From: JANNPJ01 sp965200525
GTDB lineage: Bacteria > Actinomycetota > Actinomycetes > Actinomycetales > Kineosporiaceae
Direction of reading: 5' to 3'
Length of the DNA stretch: 64,000 bases
Assembly (NCBI GenBank): GCA_965200525.1
Contig: OZ241368.1
Location: 5,270,001-5,334,000, forward strand
Part shown: positions 1 to 8,603 of the stretch, piece after piece
Position numbering within the stretch: position 1 is the first letter of the stretch
Layout: each line of letters opens with the position of its first letter
Notes under the pieces: generated by a model
What the model saw: the letters and a program-made list of their open reading frames with translations, nothing else
What the model was told of the DNA's origin: nothing
The model's database searches: none
Made by a program: the position numbers and the translations under genes

Positions 1-285
1 CGCGCCCTGGTCGACCTGCTCTCCCGGGACGTCGAGGAATGGGTGCGGTACTGCCCGGGCTTCGTCTCGGCGAACTATCACCTGAGCCTGGACGGCACCG
101 TGGTGGTGAACTACGCGCGCTGGCAGGACGAGGCCAGCTACCGGGACTCGTTCGACCGCAACCCGGACCGGCAGCGGATGCGGGCCGCGATCACGGCCCT
201 GGACGGCGTGCTGGAGGGGCCGTCGATGACCGCCTTCCGCCTGGACCTGCAGATCGCGGCCGCCCCGGCCCGGGCCGTCGGCTGA
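1..285 (+). CDS. Antibiotic biosynthesis monooxygenase (ABM) domain protein, 5' truncated
   Basis: The reading frame is open from base 1 and ends with TGA at 283-285, so the gene begins outside the window and about 94 residues are visible. The fragment has the ferredoxin-like ABM pattern: a hydrophobic strand leading to FVSANYHLSLDG, then VVVNYARWQDEASYRDSF, an alpha segment and a closing strand. ABM proteins in aromatic PKS clusters are small cofactor-free oxygenases that turn anthrones or tetracenones into quinones. Its position beside the type II PKS genes supports that role, but the exact substrate is inference. The internal GTG at 43 is not the true start, because similarity to the fold begins upstream of it. 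Confidence 0.75.
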   Translation, partial: RALVDLLSRDVEEWVRYCPGFVSANYHLSLDGTVVVNYARWQDEASYRDSFDRNPDRQRMRAAITALDGVLEGPSMTAFRLDLQIAAAPARAVG

Positions 286-324
286 CCCTCGCTCCGGCGC
301 CCGGTCACGGGGGCGAACACCGGA

Positions 325-359
325 AGAGGCCACCTCCCGGACGACGGGTGGTGGCCTCT
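325..359. terminator. Hairpin terminator between convergent genes
   Basis: A 10-bp perfect inverted repeat (AGAGGCCACC at 325-334, GGTGGCCTCT at 350-359) has an inner CCCG/CGGG pairing. It lies between the ends of two convergent genes. There is no U-tract, which is usual in high-GC actinobacteria. Confidence 0.6.
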
Positions 360-390
360 CACTGGTGCCGGTGGAAGGTGGTGCGGCGGC

Positions 391-1302
391 TCAGCCGGCC
401 CGGGGGACGCCGGCCGCGGGCGGTGCCGAGTGGTGCCCGGCCGGCCGCCAGCCGGTGCGAGCCAGCCAGCCGGGCAGGTCGGTCAGCCCGGGGAACCGGG
501 CCCGCAGGGCCGGCACGTCCGCCGAGTAGCCGATCCGGTTCAGCCAGCTGTAGGCCGTGGCCTGCCACTCGCTGACCTGGCGGAGATCTTCGAGGGGTAC
601 CGGCTCGAACCGGCTCGGGATGCCGGTGTGCTGCTCGAACGCGGCGGCGATCTCGTCCCCGGTCAGGTCGTCGCCGGCGATCTCCAGCCGGGCCCCGATC
701 GAGGTGTCCGGGTCGGCGAACGCCTCGGCCACGAAGAACCCGATGTCGGCCGAGTCGATCATCTGCAGCCGGCGGCCGGGCAGCAGGGCCCGGCGGTAGA
801 CCAGCTCGCCGTCCTCCAGCAGCGGCGGGTACTGGCTCAGGTTGTCCATGAAGTACGTCGGCCGGATGAAGGTGGCCGGCAGGCCGTGCTCGCGGACCCG
901 CTCCTCGATCCGCAGTTTCGACTCCCGCCAGTGCACCCCGGCCGGGTTCTCCGCACCCCCGACCGAACTGTGCACGTAGTGCCCGACGCCGATCCCGGCC
1001 GCGACGTCGGCGAGCAGGATGCCCTGCCGTTCCTCGGCCGGTGGACCACCGACGCTGAGCGGCGTCTGAACGCTGAACACGCCGTAGGCGCCGCGCAGCG
1101 CCGTCCGCAGCGAGTCGGCGTCCTCCAGGTCACCGACCACCAGCCTGGCCCCCAGACCGGCCAGGACGCGGGCCTTCTCGGTGTCCGGATCGCGGACCAG
1201 GGCCCGCACCGACCAGCCCTGCCGGAGCAGGTACCGGGCGGTCGATCCGCCCTGGTTGCCGGTCGCCCCGACCACCAGCACCCAACCTCTGTCGCTCGCC
1301 AT
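391..1302 (-). CDS. NmrA/HSCARG-family NAD(P)-binding protein
   Basis: A 303-residue protein starting at ATG 1302, preceded by AGGAGG about 10 nt upstream. A longer open frame to 1473 has no such site. The N-terminus VLVVGATGNQGGSTARYLL is the GxxGxxG dinucleotide-binding motif of atypical short-chain dehydrogenases. HYVHSSVGGAENP and FIRPTYFMDN match the NmrA/HSCARG group, which often senses or uses NADPH without the usual catalytic Tyr-Lys pair. In a PKS cluster it may be a reductase acting on a quinone or enone, or a redox-sensing protein. It is convergent with the monooxygenase and reads toward it. Confidence 0.8.
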   Translation of the reverse strand: MASDRGWVLVVGATGNQGGSTARYLLRQGWSVRALVRDPDTEKARVLAGLGARLVVGDLEDADSLRTALRGAYGVFSVQTPLSVGGPPAEERQGILLADVAAGIGVGHYVHSSVGGAENPAGVHWRESKLRIEERVREHGLPATFIRPTYFMDNLSQYPPLLEDGELVYRRALLPGRRLQMIDSADIGFFVAEAFADPDTSIGARLEIAGDDLTGDEIAAAFEQHTGIPSRFEPVPLEDLRQVSEWQATAYSWLNRIGYSADVPALRARFPGLTDLPGWLARTGWRPAGHHSAPPAAGVPRAG

Positions 1303-1348
1303 CACGTCGTCGCCTCCTGTCGATGGACGGAACTGGATGAAGGCGCGG

Positions 1349-2047
1349 CTACGACAGGGTGGTCGCGGTGACGGCCACCGGGTCGGTGAAGCAGGCGAAC
1401 GGGCGCTGCGTGACGCCGTCGGCCGGGTCGGTCCGGACCCAGGAGAACCCGGGGTCGGACAGGGTGACCCCACCGGCCGTGATCGACCCGGACCCGGCCG
1501 CCTTCGCCTTGAGCCGGAACACCACGGTCGGCAGGGTGAACGGCGTCCCGGCGATGAACGGCCCGGCCGCGGTCAGCACCGCGGAACCGCCCTCCAGGGC
1601 CAGCTGGGCGCCGGCCGGCCCGAGGCCGGCGCCACCGGTCAGGTGGGCGCTGAGCAGTTTGGCGCCGGCCGGGGCGGTGAGCACGAGCCGGACGTCGCGG
1701 ACCGAGGTGTTGATCGACGGGTTCGGGGTGATCGGAGGCAGGCTGACGCTCGCGGTGTAACCGTCCTTGACCGCGACCGTGTCCGGCGCCGTGCCGGAGA
1801 AGGTCAGCGGGTAGCTCACGATCGTGCTGCCGCCCTGGTAGGTGACGAAGCACGAGTACGTCACCGGGGTGGTCACGGTGGCGGTGGTGCTCGCGGACCG
1901 GAGCGACGACGGGGACCCGGCGAGCCCGGCCGCCGTCCGGGCCGGCGCGGCCCCGGCCCCGACGGCCCCGGTGACCGCGGTGGCGCCGGTCAGGGTCAGG
2001 GCGAAGGTGAGGGCGAAGATTCTCTGCTTGGCGCGCGACCAGCTCAC
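1349..2047 (-). CDS. Exported protein of unknown function
   Basis: A 232-residue protein. The N-terminus (residues 1-34: charged KQR, hydrophobic FALTFALTLTGATAVTGAVGAG, AxA-like cleavage zone) is a Sec signal peptide. The mature part is Thr/Pro/Ser-rich with alternating hydrophobic strands and a beta-sandwich-like look. It has one Cys near the mature N-terminus (YSCFVTYQG) and one near the C-terminus (PFACF) that could form a disulphide. I do not recognise an enzymatic motif. It lies between tailoring genes of the PKS cluster but need not belong to it; a cell-surface or secreted role is all that can be supported. Start ATG 2047; GAGAGGAACC lies upstream as a ribosome site. Confidence 0.6.
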   Translation of the reverse strand: MSWSRAKQRIFALTFALTLTGATAVTGAVGAGAAPARTAAGLAGSPSSLRSASTTATVTTPVTYSCFVTYQGGSTIVSYPLTFSGTAPDTVAVKDGYTASVSLPPITPNPSINTSVRDVRLVLTAPAGAKLLSAHLTGGAGLGPAGAQLALEGGSAVLTAAGPFIAGTPFTLPTVVFRLKAKAAGSGSITAGGVTLSDPGFSWVRTDPADGVTQRPFACFTDPVAVTATTLS

Positions 2048-2109
2048 GTGAAGGTTCCTCTCGATGGACCGACAGACGCTCGGGCAGGTCAGAAGGTCGC
2101 AGCCGAAGG

Positions 2110-2149
2110 TGGAACGGCCCTGGAGCGGCGCTGGAGACCATCTGGAGCG
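2110..2149 (+). promoter_or_regulatory. SARP-type heptamer array upstream of the acetyl-CoA carboxylase operon
   Basis: Four direct heptamers start at 2110 (TGGAACG), 2121 (TGGAGCG), 2132 (TGGAGAC) and 2143 (TGGAGCG), each separated by 4 bp, giving an exact 11-bp pitch. This is the geometry of binding sites for Streptomyces antibiotic regulatory proteins. It points toward the carboxylase genes starting at 2248. No convincing -10 element is visible just downstream. Confidence 0.7.
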
Positions 2150-2247
2150 CAGACCTCGCCGATCCAGCGGTTCTCCTCCGGACGTCGAGGCGGGGCCCGC
2201 ACTCTCGGAGCTTCCAGGTCACGCCACGGCGAGAGCAGAGGTGAGCC

Positions 2248-3951
2248 ATGACCCGCACCGAACCGGCACCCGACTGGGTGCTCTGCCCGGGCTGTCGCTC
2301 GGTCGTGTACCGGAGCAGGTGGGACCGCGCGCTCGGCACCTGCCCCGACTGCGGTCGACACGCCCAGGTCAGCGCGGTGCGCCGGCTGGAGCAGTTGTTC
2401 GATCCGGGCAGCGGCCGGGTGCTCGACCTGGTCACCCACGACCAGGACTGGCTCGGCTTCGTGGACACGATGCCCTACGCCGACCGGCTGGCCCAGGCCC
2501 GGCGCGGCACCGGCCTGGACGAGGCGGTGCTCTGCGCCCGCGGTGAGATCGAGGGCAACCCGCTGATCGTGGCCGTGATGGACTTCCGCTTCCTCGGCGG
2601 CAGCCTGGGCTCGGCGGCCGGTGAGCGGATCACCCTGGCGGCGGAGGCGGCCCTGGCCGAGCGGATCCCGCTGCTGCTGGTGGCCGCCTCCGGCGGGGCC
2701 CGGATGCAGGAGGGGGCCGTCTCGCTGATGCAGATGGCCAAGACCAGCGCGGCCCTGGGCCGCCTCGACGAGGCCGGGGTGCTGACCGTCGGTCTGATCA
2801 CCGACCCGACCTTCGGCGGGGTCGCGGCCTCGTTCGCCACCCTGACCGACGTGATCCTGGCCGAGCCCGGGGCCCGGCTCGGGTTCGCCGGCCGCCGGGT
2901 GATCGAGCAGACCATCCGGCAGCGGCTGCCGGCCGAGTTCCAGACCGCGGAGTTCCTGCTGCGGCGCGGGTTCGTCGACCGGGTGGTGCCGCGCGCCGAG
3001 CTGCGCGCCGAGCTCGGCCGGCTGCTGCGCACCACTCGACCGGCCCCGGCCGACCTGGTCGCCGCCGCCCGGCCCGATCCGCACGACCCGGTGCTGCGCG
3101 ATCCGGGGCTGCTGCCCGATCAGGACCCCTGGCAGCAGGTCCGGACGGCGCGTGGCCTGGACCGGCCGATGACCCGCGACTACCTCTCCCTGGCTTTCGA
3201 CGACTGGGTCGAGCTGGCCGGCGACCGGGTGGGCGGCGACTGCCCGGCGATGATCGCGGGCCTGGCCCGGCTGGACGGCGTCCCGCTGGTGGTGATCGGC
3301 ACCCAGAAGGGTCACACCGCGGACGAGCTCGCCCGGCACAACTACGGCATGGCCCGGCCGGCCGGCTACCGCAAGGCGGCCCGGATGATGCGGCTGGCGG
3401 CCAAACTCGGGCTGCCGGTGATCACCCTGATCGACACGCCGGGCGCGTACCCGGGGGCGGAGGCCGAGGAACAGGGCCAAGCGGTGGCGATCGCGGAGAA
3501 CCTCCGGCTGATGGCCGCCCTGCCGGTGCCGGTGATCAGCGTGGTCACCGGTGAGGGCGGCAGTGGCGGCGCGCTCGGGATCGGGGTGGCGAACCGGGTG
3601 CTGATCCTAACCAACGCCGTCTACTCCGTGATCAGCGCGGAGGGCTGCGCGTCGATCCTCTGGCAGGACCCGGCAGCGGCACCGGTCGCGGCGGCCGCGC
3701 TCGGGCTGATCCCGAGGGACCTGCTGCGGCTCGGCGTCGTCGACGGGGTGGTGCCCGAGCCGGCCGGTGGCACCGGGGCCGACCCGCTGCGGGCGGCCGC
3801 CATCCTGACCGCCGCGCTGCGGCACGAGCTGGCCACGCTAGCCGGGCTGGGCCCGCGAGACCTGGTCGACGACCGCCGGGCCCGGTTCCGCCGGTTCGGC
3901 GCCGGCCCCGACGACGTCCCTCAGGTCAGCGAGCTGGAGGAGGCCCGGTGA
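2248..3951 (+). CDS. Acetyl-CoA carboxylase carboxyltransferase, fused beta-alpha subunits
   Basis: A 567-residue protein carrying both carboxyltransferase halves in one chain. Residues about 13-33 contain CPGC and CPDC pairs (an AccD-type four-cysteine zinc site). The beta crotonase-like domain includes GGSLGSAAGERI and the GGARMQEG signature near residue 150. The alpha half (from about residue 310) has IGTQKG, DTPGAYPGAEAEEQGQ and GEGGSGGALGI, as in AccA. It transfers carboxyl from carboxybiotin to acetyl-CoA to make malonyl-CoA. It is the first gene of a three-gene operon with BCCP and biotin carboxylase, downstream of a SARP-like array, so it is a dedicated malonyl-CoA supply for the PKS. 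Start ATG 2248, with AGAGGTGAG before it. Confidence 0.93.
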   Translation: MTRTEPAPDWVLCPGCRSVVYRSRWDRALGTCPDCGRHAQVSAVRRLEQLFDPGSGRVLDLVTHDQDWLGFVDTMPYADRLAQARRGTGLDEAVLCARGEIEGNPLIVAVMDFRFLGGSLGSAAGERITLAAEAALAERIPLLLVAASGGARMQEGAVSLMQMAKTSAALGRLDEAGVLTVGLITDPTFGGVAASFATLTDVILAEPGARLGFAGRRVIEQTIRQRLPAEFQTAEFLLRRGFVDRVVPRAELRAELGRLLRTTRPAPADLVAAARPDPHDPVLRDPGLLPDQDPWQQVRTARGLDRPMTRDYLSLAFDDWVELAGDRVGGDCPAMIAGLARLDGVPLVVIGTQKGHTADELARHNYGMARPAGYRKAARMMRLAAKLGLPVITLIDTPGAYPGAEAEEQGQAVAIAENLRLMAALPVPVISVVTGEGGSGGALGIGVANRVLILTNAVYSVISAEGCASILWQDPAAAPVAAAALGLIPRDLLRLGVVDGVVPEPAGGTGADPLRAAAILTAALRHELATLAGLGPRDLVDDRRARFRRFGAGPDDVPQVSELEEAR

Positions 3952-4442
3952 GCGAGCTGCCGAGCGTGCCCGACTGGCTGGCCCAGGTGCTGGCGGTCCT
4001 GCCCGAACGCCCGCACCGGATCCGACTCGGCGCCGGTGAGGTGACCCTGGAGGTCGAGTGGGGCGATCCGGTGCGGACGCCGGCGCCGGTTGCGCCGGCC
4101 GCCGCCGCCGCGCTGACCGCCGCGCTGACCGCCGGGCCCGGGCCGGAGCCCGCCGCCCCGGAGCCGGTGGTGGTGCCGGCCACGATCGAGCCGCAGGTCG
4201 GTGGGCACCGGCTGTGCTCGCCGACCGTCGGCACGTTCTACCGTTCGGCCGAACCGGGTGGACCGCCGTTCGTCAGCGAGGGCCAGAGCGTCCGCCCGGG
4301 CCAGCAGATCGCGATCGTGGAGGCGATGAAGCTGATGCTGCCGGTGGAGGCCGACCGAGCCGGCCGGATCACCGACATCTTCACCGCGGACGGCGATTTC
4401 GTCGAGTACGGGACGCCGCTGATGTCGCTGGCCGCGGACTAG
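3948..4442 (+). CDS. accB: Biotin carboxyl carrier protein of acetyl-CoA carboxylase
   Basis: A 164-residue protein whose GTG start overlaps the previous stop (GTGA at 3948). The last 80 residues form the biotinyl domain, with the biotin attachment lysine in VEAMKLM (K128) and the preceding SPTVGTFYRS strand. The middle (about residues 40-80) is a Pro/Ala-rich flexible linker typical of AccB. The overlap implies translational coupling and equal stoichiometry with the fused carboxyltransferase. It carries carboxybiotin between the biotin carboxylase at 4452 and the carboxyltransferase. Confidence 0.93.
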   Translation: MSELPSVPDWLAQVLAVLPERPHRIRLGAGEVTLEVEWGDPVRTPAPVAPAAAAALTAALTAGPGPEPAAPEPVVVPATIEPQVGGHRLCSPTVGTFYRSAEPGGPPFVSEGQSVRPGQQIAIVEAMKLMLPVEADRAGRITDIFTADGDFVEYGTPLMSLAAD

Positions 4443-4451
4443 GGGGCCGCG

Positions 4452-5870
4452 GTGTTCGGCAAGATCCTGATCGCCAACCGCGGCGAGATCGCGGTCCGGG
4501 TGGCGCGGACCTGTCGCGAGCTCGGCGTCCGCACGGTGGCCGTGCACTCCACCGCCGACCGCGGCTCCGCGGTGACCCGGATCGCCGACGAGGTGGTCCA
4601 GATCGGCCCGGCGCCGGCCCGGTCCAGCTACCTCTGCCAGGCCGCCGTCCTGCAGGCCGCGCTGTCCACCGGCGCCGAGGCGATCCACCCCGGCTACGGC
4701 TTCCTCTCCGAGGACCCGGACTTCGCCGAGGCGTGCGAGTCCACCGGCCTGGTGTTCATCGGCCCGCCGGCCGCGGTGATGGCCCGCCTCGGCGGCAAGG
4801 TCTCGGCCCGCGAGGTGATGGGCCGGGCCGGGCTGCCGATGCTGCCCGGCGGCCGGACCCCGCACGACGCGGCGGACGCCGAGCGGATCGCGGCCGAGAT
4901 CGGGTACCCGGTGATCGTGAAGGCCTCGGCCGGCGGGGGCGGGCGCGGGATGTGCGTCGTCCACCGGCCGGCCACCCTGGCCGAGGACTACCTCCGGACC
5001 CGGGCCACCGCCCGGCTGCTGTTCGGCGACGACCGGGTCTACATCGAGAAGTACCTGGTCGCGGCCCGGCACGTCGAGGTCCAGGTGGTCTGCGACAACC
5101 AGGGCAACGCCGTCCACCTGGGCACCCGGGACTGCTCGGTACAGCGCCGGCACCAGAAGCTGGTCGAGGAGGCGCCGGCCCCGCTGCTGCCGGACGGCCT
5201 GGCCGAGCGGATCGGGGAGGCGGCGGTCCGCGGTGCGCTCGCGGCCGGCTACGTCGGCGTCGGCACGTTCGAGTTCCTGCTCGGGCCGGACGGCGGGTTC
5301 TACTTCATGGAGGTCAACTGCCGGATCCAGGTCGAGCACCCGGTGACCGAGGCGATCACCGGGCTGGACCTGGTCCGCGAGCAGCTGCGGATCGCCTCGG
5401 GGGAGCCGCTCGGCCTGAGCCAGGACCAGGTCCGCCTGGCCGGGGTCAGCATCGAGTGCCGGATCAACGCCGAGGACCCGGAGCACGAGTTCCGGCCCAC
5501 CCCGGGCACCGTGGAACGCTTCCGGCCGGCCGGTGGGCCGTTCGTCCGGGTCGACACCCACGCGTTCGAGGGGTACGCCGTCCCGCCGTTCTACGACTCG
5601 CTGCTGGCCAAGCTGATCGTCTGGGGTCCGGACCGGGAGGTCGCGCTGGCCCGGGCCGAGCGGGCGCTGGCCGAGTTCGAGGTGTCCGGGCCCGGGGTGC
5701 GCACGACGATCGGCTTCCTGCAACGGGTGCTCGCCGACGACCGGTTCCGCAAGGCCGGGCACGACACCGGGCTGGTCGAGCGGCTGCTCGCAGGCGACGC
5801 CGAGGGCGCCAGGGACGCCGAGGGCGCCAGCGACGCGGGATACGCCGGGGACGCCGCCCCGCGGCCCTGA
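4452..5870 (+). CDS. accC: Biotin carboxylase subunit of acetyl-CoA carboxylase
   Basis: A 472-residue protein starting at GTG 4452, 9 nt after accB. The N-terminus KILIANRGEIAVRVARTCRELG, the ATP-grasp glycine loop KASAGGGGRGM, the HVEVQV strand, EVNCRIQVEHPVTE and RINAEDP are all biotin carboxylase signatures. It uses ATP and bicarbonate to carboxylate the BCCP lysine-bound biotin. The catalytic core is about 445 residues. The final 25 residues (repeats of DAEGA, SDAGYAGD) are a low-complexity tail not needed for catalysis. With the two upstream genes it makes a complete heteromeric carboxylase inside the PKS cluster. Confidence 0.94.
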   Translation: MFGKILIANRGEIAVRVARTCRELGVRTVAVHSTADRGSAVTRIADEVVQIGPAPARSSYLCQAAVLQAALSTGAEAIHPGYGFLSEDPDFAEACESTGLVFIGPPAAVMARLGGKVSAREVMGRAGLPMLPGGRTPHDAADAERIAAEIGYPVIVKASAGGGGRGMCVVHRPATLAEDYLRTRATARLLFGDDRVYIEKYLVAARHVEVQVVCDNQGNAVHLGTRDCSVQRRHQKLVEEAPAPLLPDGLAERIGEAAVRGALAAGYVGVGTFEFLLGPDGGFYFMEVNCRIQVEHPVTEAITGLDLVREQLRIASGEPLGLSQDQVRLAGVSIECRINAEDPEHEFRPTPGTVERFRPAGGPFVRVDTHAFEGYAVPPFYDSLLAKLIVWGPDREVALARAERALAEFEVSGPGVRTTIGFLQRVLADDRFRKAGHDTGLVERLLAGDAEGARDAEGASDAGYAGDAAPRP

Positions 5871-5905
5871 GAGCACCGCCGGGCCCGGGCGGGCGTCGTG
5901 CTCAT
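5871..5905. terminator. Hairpin between accC and the convergent oxidoreductase
   Basis: Outer arms GAGCAC (5873-5878) and GTGCTC (5898-5903) enclose a GC-rich inner pairing around GCCGGGCCCGGGCGG. It sits right after the accC stop and before the end of the convergent gene at 5931, the position expected of a bidirectional terminator. Confidence 0.5.
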
Positions 5906-5930
5906 GGTCTCCGGCCGGGCGCGCGGATGC

Positions 5931-6950
5931 TCAGGCGCCGGACAGGGCGTGAGCGCGGGCGACGTCGTGCACGATCCGCAGCCGGCCGGCCAGGCTGGTG
6001 CCGGCCGCCGACACCATCACGCTCAGCGTGCCGCAGCCGGCCTCGGCGTACTCGGTCAGCCGGCCGGCCACCCGGCGGACCGGGCCGAGCAGCGCGGTCG
6101 CGTCGATGAAGTCGAACGGGACGGCGGCGGCGGCCCCGGCCGGGTCCCCGGCGGCCCGGCGCTCGTGCACGGCGGCCAGCTGCTCGGCGAAACCCATCTC
6201 GGCGGCGACCCGGCAGTAGAAGTTCCGCTCCGGGGTGCCGAGCGAGAGCAGGTGCGCCACATGTGCCCGCAGGGCGTCGGCGGCGGTCCGCGGATCGTCC
6301 GCGATCGAGGCGCCGACGCAGGTCAGGACGTCGAAGTCGGTGAGGTCGCCCCGGGCCCGGGCAATCGTCGCGGCGGCCGCGGCGACCTGGGCCGGGGAGG
6401 TGAAGACCCCGATCCAGCCGTCGGCGATCTCGCCGGTCAGGGCCAGGTTCTGCGGTCCGCCGGCGGCCAGGTAGACCGGCAGGTCGGACCGGACCGGGAC
6501 GGTCGGCAGCAGCAGCGGGGCGGCCGGCTGGTCCTCTCGCGGGGGCAGCCGGTAGTGGGTGCCGAAGTAGCGGACCGGCTCGCGGCGCAGCGCCGCCCGG
6601 GCGATCTCGACGTACTCCCGGGTCCGGGCCAGCGGGTGGTCGAACGGCTGGCCGTACCAGCCGAGCGCGATGTCCGGGTTGGACACCCCCAGGCCGAGCC
6701 GGAACCGGCCGCCGGACATCTCGTCCAGGGTGGCCGCGGTGAGCGCGGTCATCGCCGGGGTGCGGGCCGGGATCTGCATCACGCCGGACAGCAGGCCGAT
6801 CCGGTGGGTGCCGCCCGCCACCGCGCCGAGCACGGTCGGGGCGTCCGAGCGGTTTCCCTCCGGGGCCAGGACGACGTCGTACCCGAGCGCCTCGGCGGCC
6901 CGGGCCAGCGGGACGGCGCCGTCGTGGATCAGGTTCAGACCGAGCTTCAC
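5931..6950 (-). CDS. Luciferase-like (LLM class) F420- or flavin-dependent oxidoreductase
   Basis: A 339-residue TIM-barrel protein. I place the start at GTG 6950, giving VKLGLNLIHDG, with GAGGGA 8 nt upstream; the open frame runs further but into the upstream SDR gene. Family marks are the N-terminal strand, LGYDVVLAPE, TLDEMSGGRFRLGLGVS (the LLM loop) and an AAGGPQNLALTGEIADGWIG strand. Such enzymes use F420 or FMN for hydride transfer or oxygenation. Cluster context (SDR 11 bp upstream, PPOX-fold protein nearby) suggests a tailoring redox step on the polyketide. Cofactor choice cannot be read from the sequence. Confidence 0.85.
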   Translation of the reverse strand: MKLGLNLIHDGAVPLARAAEALGYDVVLAPEGNRSDAPTVLGAVAGGTHRIGLLSGVMQIPARTPAMTALTAATLDEMSGGRFRLGLGVSNPDIALGWYGQPFDHPLARTREYVEIARAALRREPVRYFGTHYRLPPREDQPAAPLLLPTVPVRSDLPVYLAAGGPQNLALTGEIADGWIGVFTSPAQVAAAAATIARARGDLTDFDVLTCVGASIADDPRTAADALRAHVAHLLSLGTPERNFYCRVAAEMGFAEQLAAVHERRAAGDPAGAAAAVPFDFIDATALLGPVRRVAGRLTEYAEAGCGTLSVMVSAAGTSLAGRLRIVHDVARAHALSGA

Positions 6951-6961
6951 GATGCCGTCCC

Positions 6962-7693
6962 TCAGCCGATGAGCAGGTGGGCGCCGCCGTCCACCAGCAC
7001 CACCTCGCCGGTGGTGTAGTCGGCCTCGACCAGCGCTTGGACGGCCTGGGCGACGTCCTCGACGGTGCCGACCCGGCGCAGCGGGGTGGAGCTCTCCACG
7101 TGGGCCCGGATCGCGGTGAAGTCCGCGGTCCAGGGGGTCTCGATCAGGCCCGGGGCGACGGCGTTGACCCGGACCCGCGGGCCGAAGGACGCCGCCAGCA
7201 GGCGGGTCAGGTGCAGGACGGCCGCTTTGCTGACCGCGTAGGGGATCGAGCTGCCGGCCGGTCGCACCCCGGCGATCGAGGCGATGTTCACCACGCACCC
7301 ACCGGCCGCGCTCAGGTGCGGCAGAGCGGCCGCGGTGACCTGCCAGGTGCCGATCACGTTCACGCCGAGGATGTCCCACCAGACCTGCGGGGTGACGGCG
7401 TCCAGGTCGGTGTGCGGGATCCGGCGGGTCACCCCGGCGTTGTTCACCACGACGTCGAGCCGGCCGAAGTTCGCGACCGCGACCTCGATCAGCTTGGCGG
7501 CCTGGTCCGGGTCGGCGATGTCGGCCTGGACGTAGATGGCGCCGGGCAGTTCGGCGGCCAGCGCCTCGCCGGCCTCGGGGGAGCGGGCCGAGTTGACCAC
7601 CACCCGGGAGCCGGTCGCGGCCAGCCGGCGGGCCACCGCCGCCCCGATTCCGGAGCTCGACCCGGTCACCACGGCTACAGGCTGTTCTGGCAT
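6962..7693 (-). CDS. Short-chain dehydrogenase/reductase
   Basis: A 243-residue classical SDR. It has the cofactor motif TGSSSGIGAAVA (TGxxxGxG), the NNAG strand, catalytic Ser in VNIASIAG, and Tyr-Lys in YAVSKAAV. Start ATG 7693 follows GGGAG; the frame is open to 7726 but without a ribosome site. It lies between the ActIII-type ketoreductase (upstream) and the LLM oxidoreductase (11 nt downstream) on the same strand, so it is co-transcribed with PKS tailoring genes. It probably reduces a keto group on, or oxidises an alcohol of, the aromatic product. NADP(H) preference is likely but not proven. Confidence 0.88.
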   Translation of the reverse strand: MPEQPVAVVTGSSSGIGAAVARRLAATGSRVVVNSARSPEAGEALAAELPGAIYVQADIADPDQAAKLIEVAVANFGRLDVVVNNAGVTRRIPHTDLDAVTPQVWWDILGVNVIGTWQVTAAALPHLSAAGGCVVNIASIAGVRPAGSSIPYAVSKAAVLHLTRLLAASFGPRVRVNAVAPGLIETPWTADFTAIRAHVESSTPLRRVGTVEDVAQAVQALVEADYTTGEVVLVDGGAHLLIG

Positions 7694-7756
7694 GACGTCG
7701 CTCCCGGGATGAGGTGGTGAAACCAATTGAGGTGCTTTTTTTCTCGAACCGTCGGA

Positions 7757-8551
7757 TCAGTAGTTGCCGAGGCCGCCGCAGACGTTGATGGCCTGCGCGG
7801 TGACCGCCGCGGCGTCGTCCGAGACCAGGTACTCGACCATCGCCGCGACCTCGGCCGGCTCGACGTACCGGCCGATCGGCACCCGCGCGGTGATCCGCTC
7901 GAAGGTCTCCTCGGTGGAGACCTGCCAGATCTTGGCGTAGTGCTCCCGGACCCCCTCGGCCAGCGGGGTCTCGACGAATCCGGGGCAGACCGCGTTCACG
8001 GTGATCCCGGTGCGGGCCAGTTCGAGGCCGAGGGCCTTGGTGAAGCCGACCACGCCGTGCTTGGAGGCCGAGTAGGGGGCGGCGTGGACCACACCCTGCT
8101 TGCCGCCGGTGGAGGCGATGTTCACGATCCGGCCCCGCCCCCGGGTGCTCATCCCGCCCTGGTTCAGCACCGCCTTGGTCACCAGGAAGACGCTGTTCAG
8201 GTTCGTGTTGATCACGTCGAGCCAGAGCTCGTCGGCGATCTCGGCGGTGGTTCCGCCACCGGGCCGGCCGGCGTTGTTCACCAGGATGTCGATCGGCCCC
8301 CAGCGCTCGACCGTGCCCTCCACGAGTTCGGCGATCTGGGCGGTGTCCCGGACGTCACAGACCGTGCCCTCGACGTCCCCGCCGTCGGCGCGCAGCGACT
8401 CGACCGTCTTGGCCAGCCGCTCGCCGTCCCGGGCGCACAGCTGCACCCGGGCCCCGCGCGAGGCCAGCCGGGCCGCGATCGCCAGGCCGATCCCGCTGGT
8501 GGCTCCGGTGACCAGCGCGACCGGTCCGGTGGGGTTCGGGTCCTCGCTCAT
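7757..8551 (-). CDS. Type II PKS ketoreductase, ActIII-type
   Basis: A 264-residue SDR starting at ATG 8551 with AAAGGA upstream. It has TGATSGIG for NADPH, the catalytic set S147, Y160, K164 and the motif NNAGRPGG (P97-G98-G99). The PGG motif after NNAG is diagnostic of the C9 ketoreductases of aromatic PKSs such as actinorhodin ActIII. Length and the ending INVCGGLGNY also match that family. It reduces the C9 carbonyl of the nascent octa- or decaketide. Upstream lies a region with SARP heptamers on both strands; those on this gene's strand are at 8651-8679. Confidence 0.94.
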   Translation of the reverse strand: MSEDPNPTGPVALVTGATSGIGLAIAARLASRGARVQLCARDGERLAKTVESLRADGGDVEGTVCDVRDTAQIAELVEGTVERWGPIDILVNNAGRPGGGTTAEIADELWLDVINTNLNSVFLVTKAVLNQGGMSTRGRGRIVNIASTGGKQGVVHAAPYSASKHGVVGFTKALGLELARTGITVNAVCPGFVETPLAEGVREHYAKIWQVSTEETFERITARVPIGRYVEPAEVAAMVEYLVSDDAAAVTAQAINVCGGLGNY

Positions 8552-8603
8552 GGTGGGCGGTCCTTTCGGTGGGGGTGCGGAGTTCCACGATCGGGGCCGG
8601 CCC

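Noticed and set aside
3921..5876. 651-residue minus-strand frame opposite accB-accC
   Set aside because: Antisense artefact of very high third-position GC; the plus-strand genes have clear family motifs.
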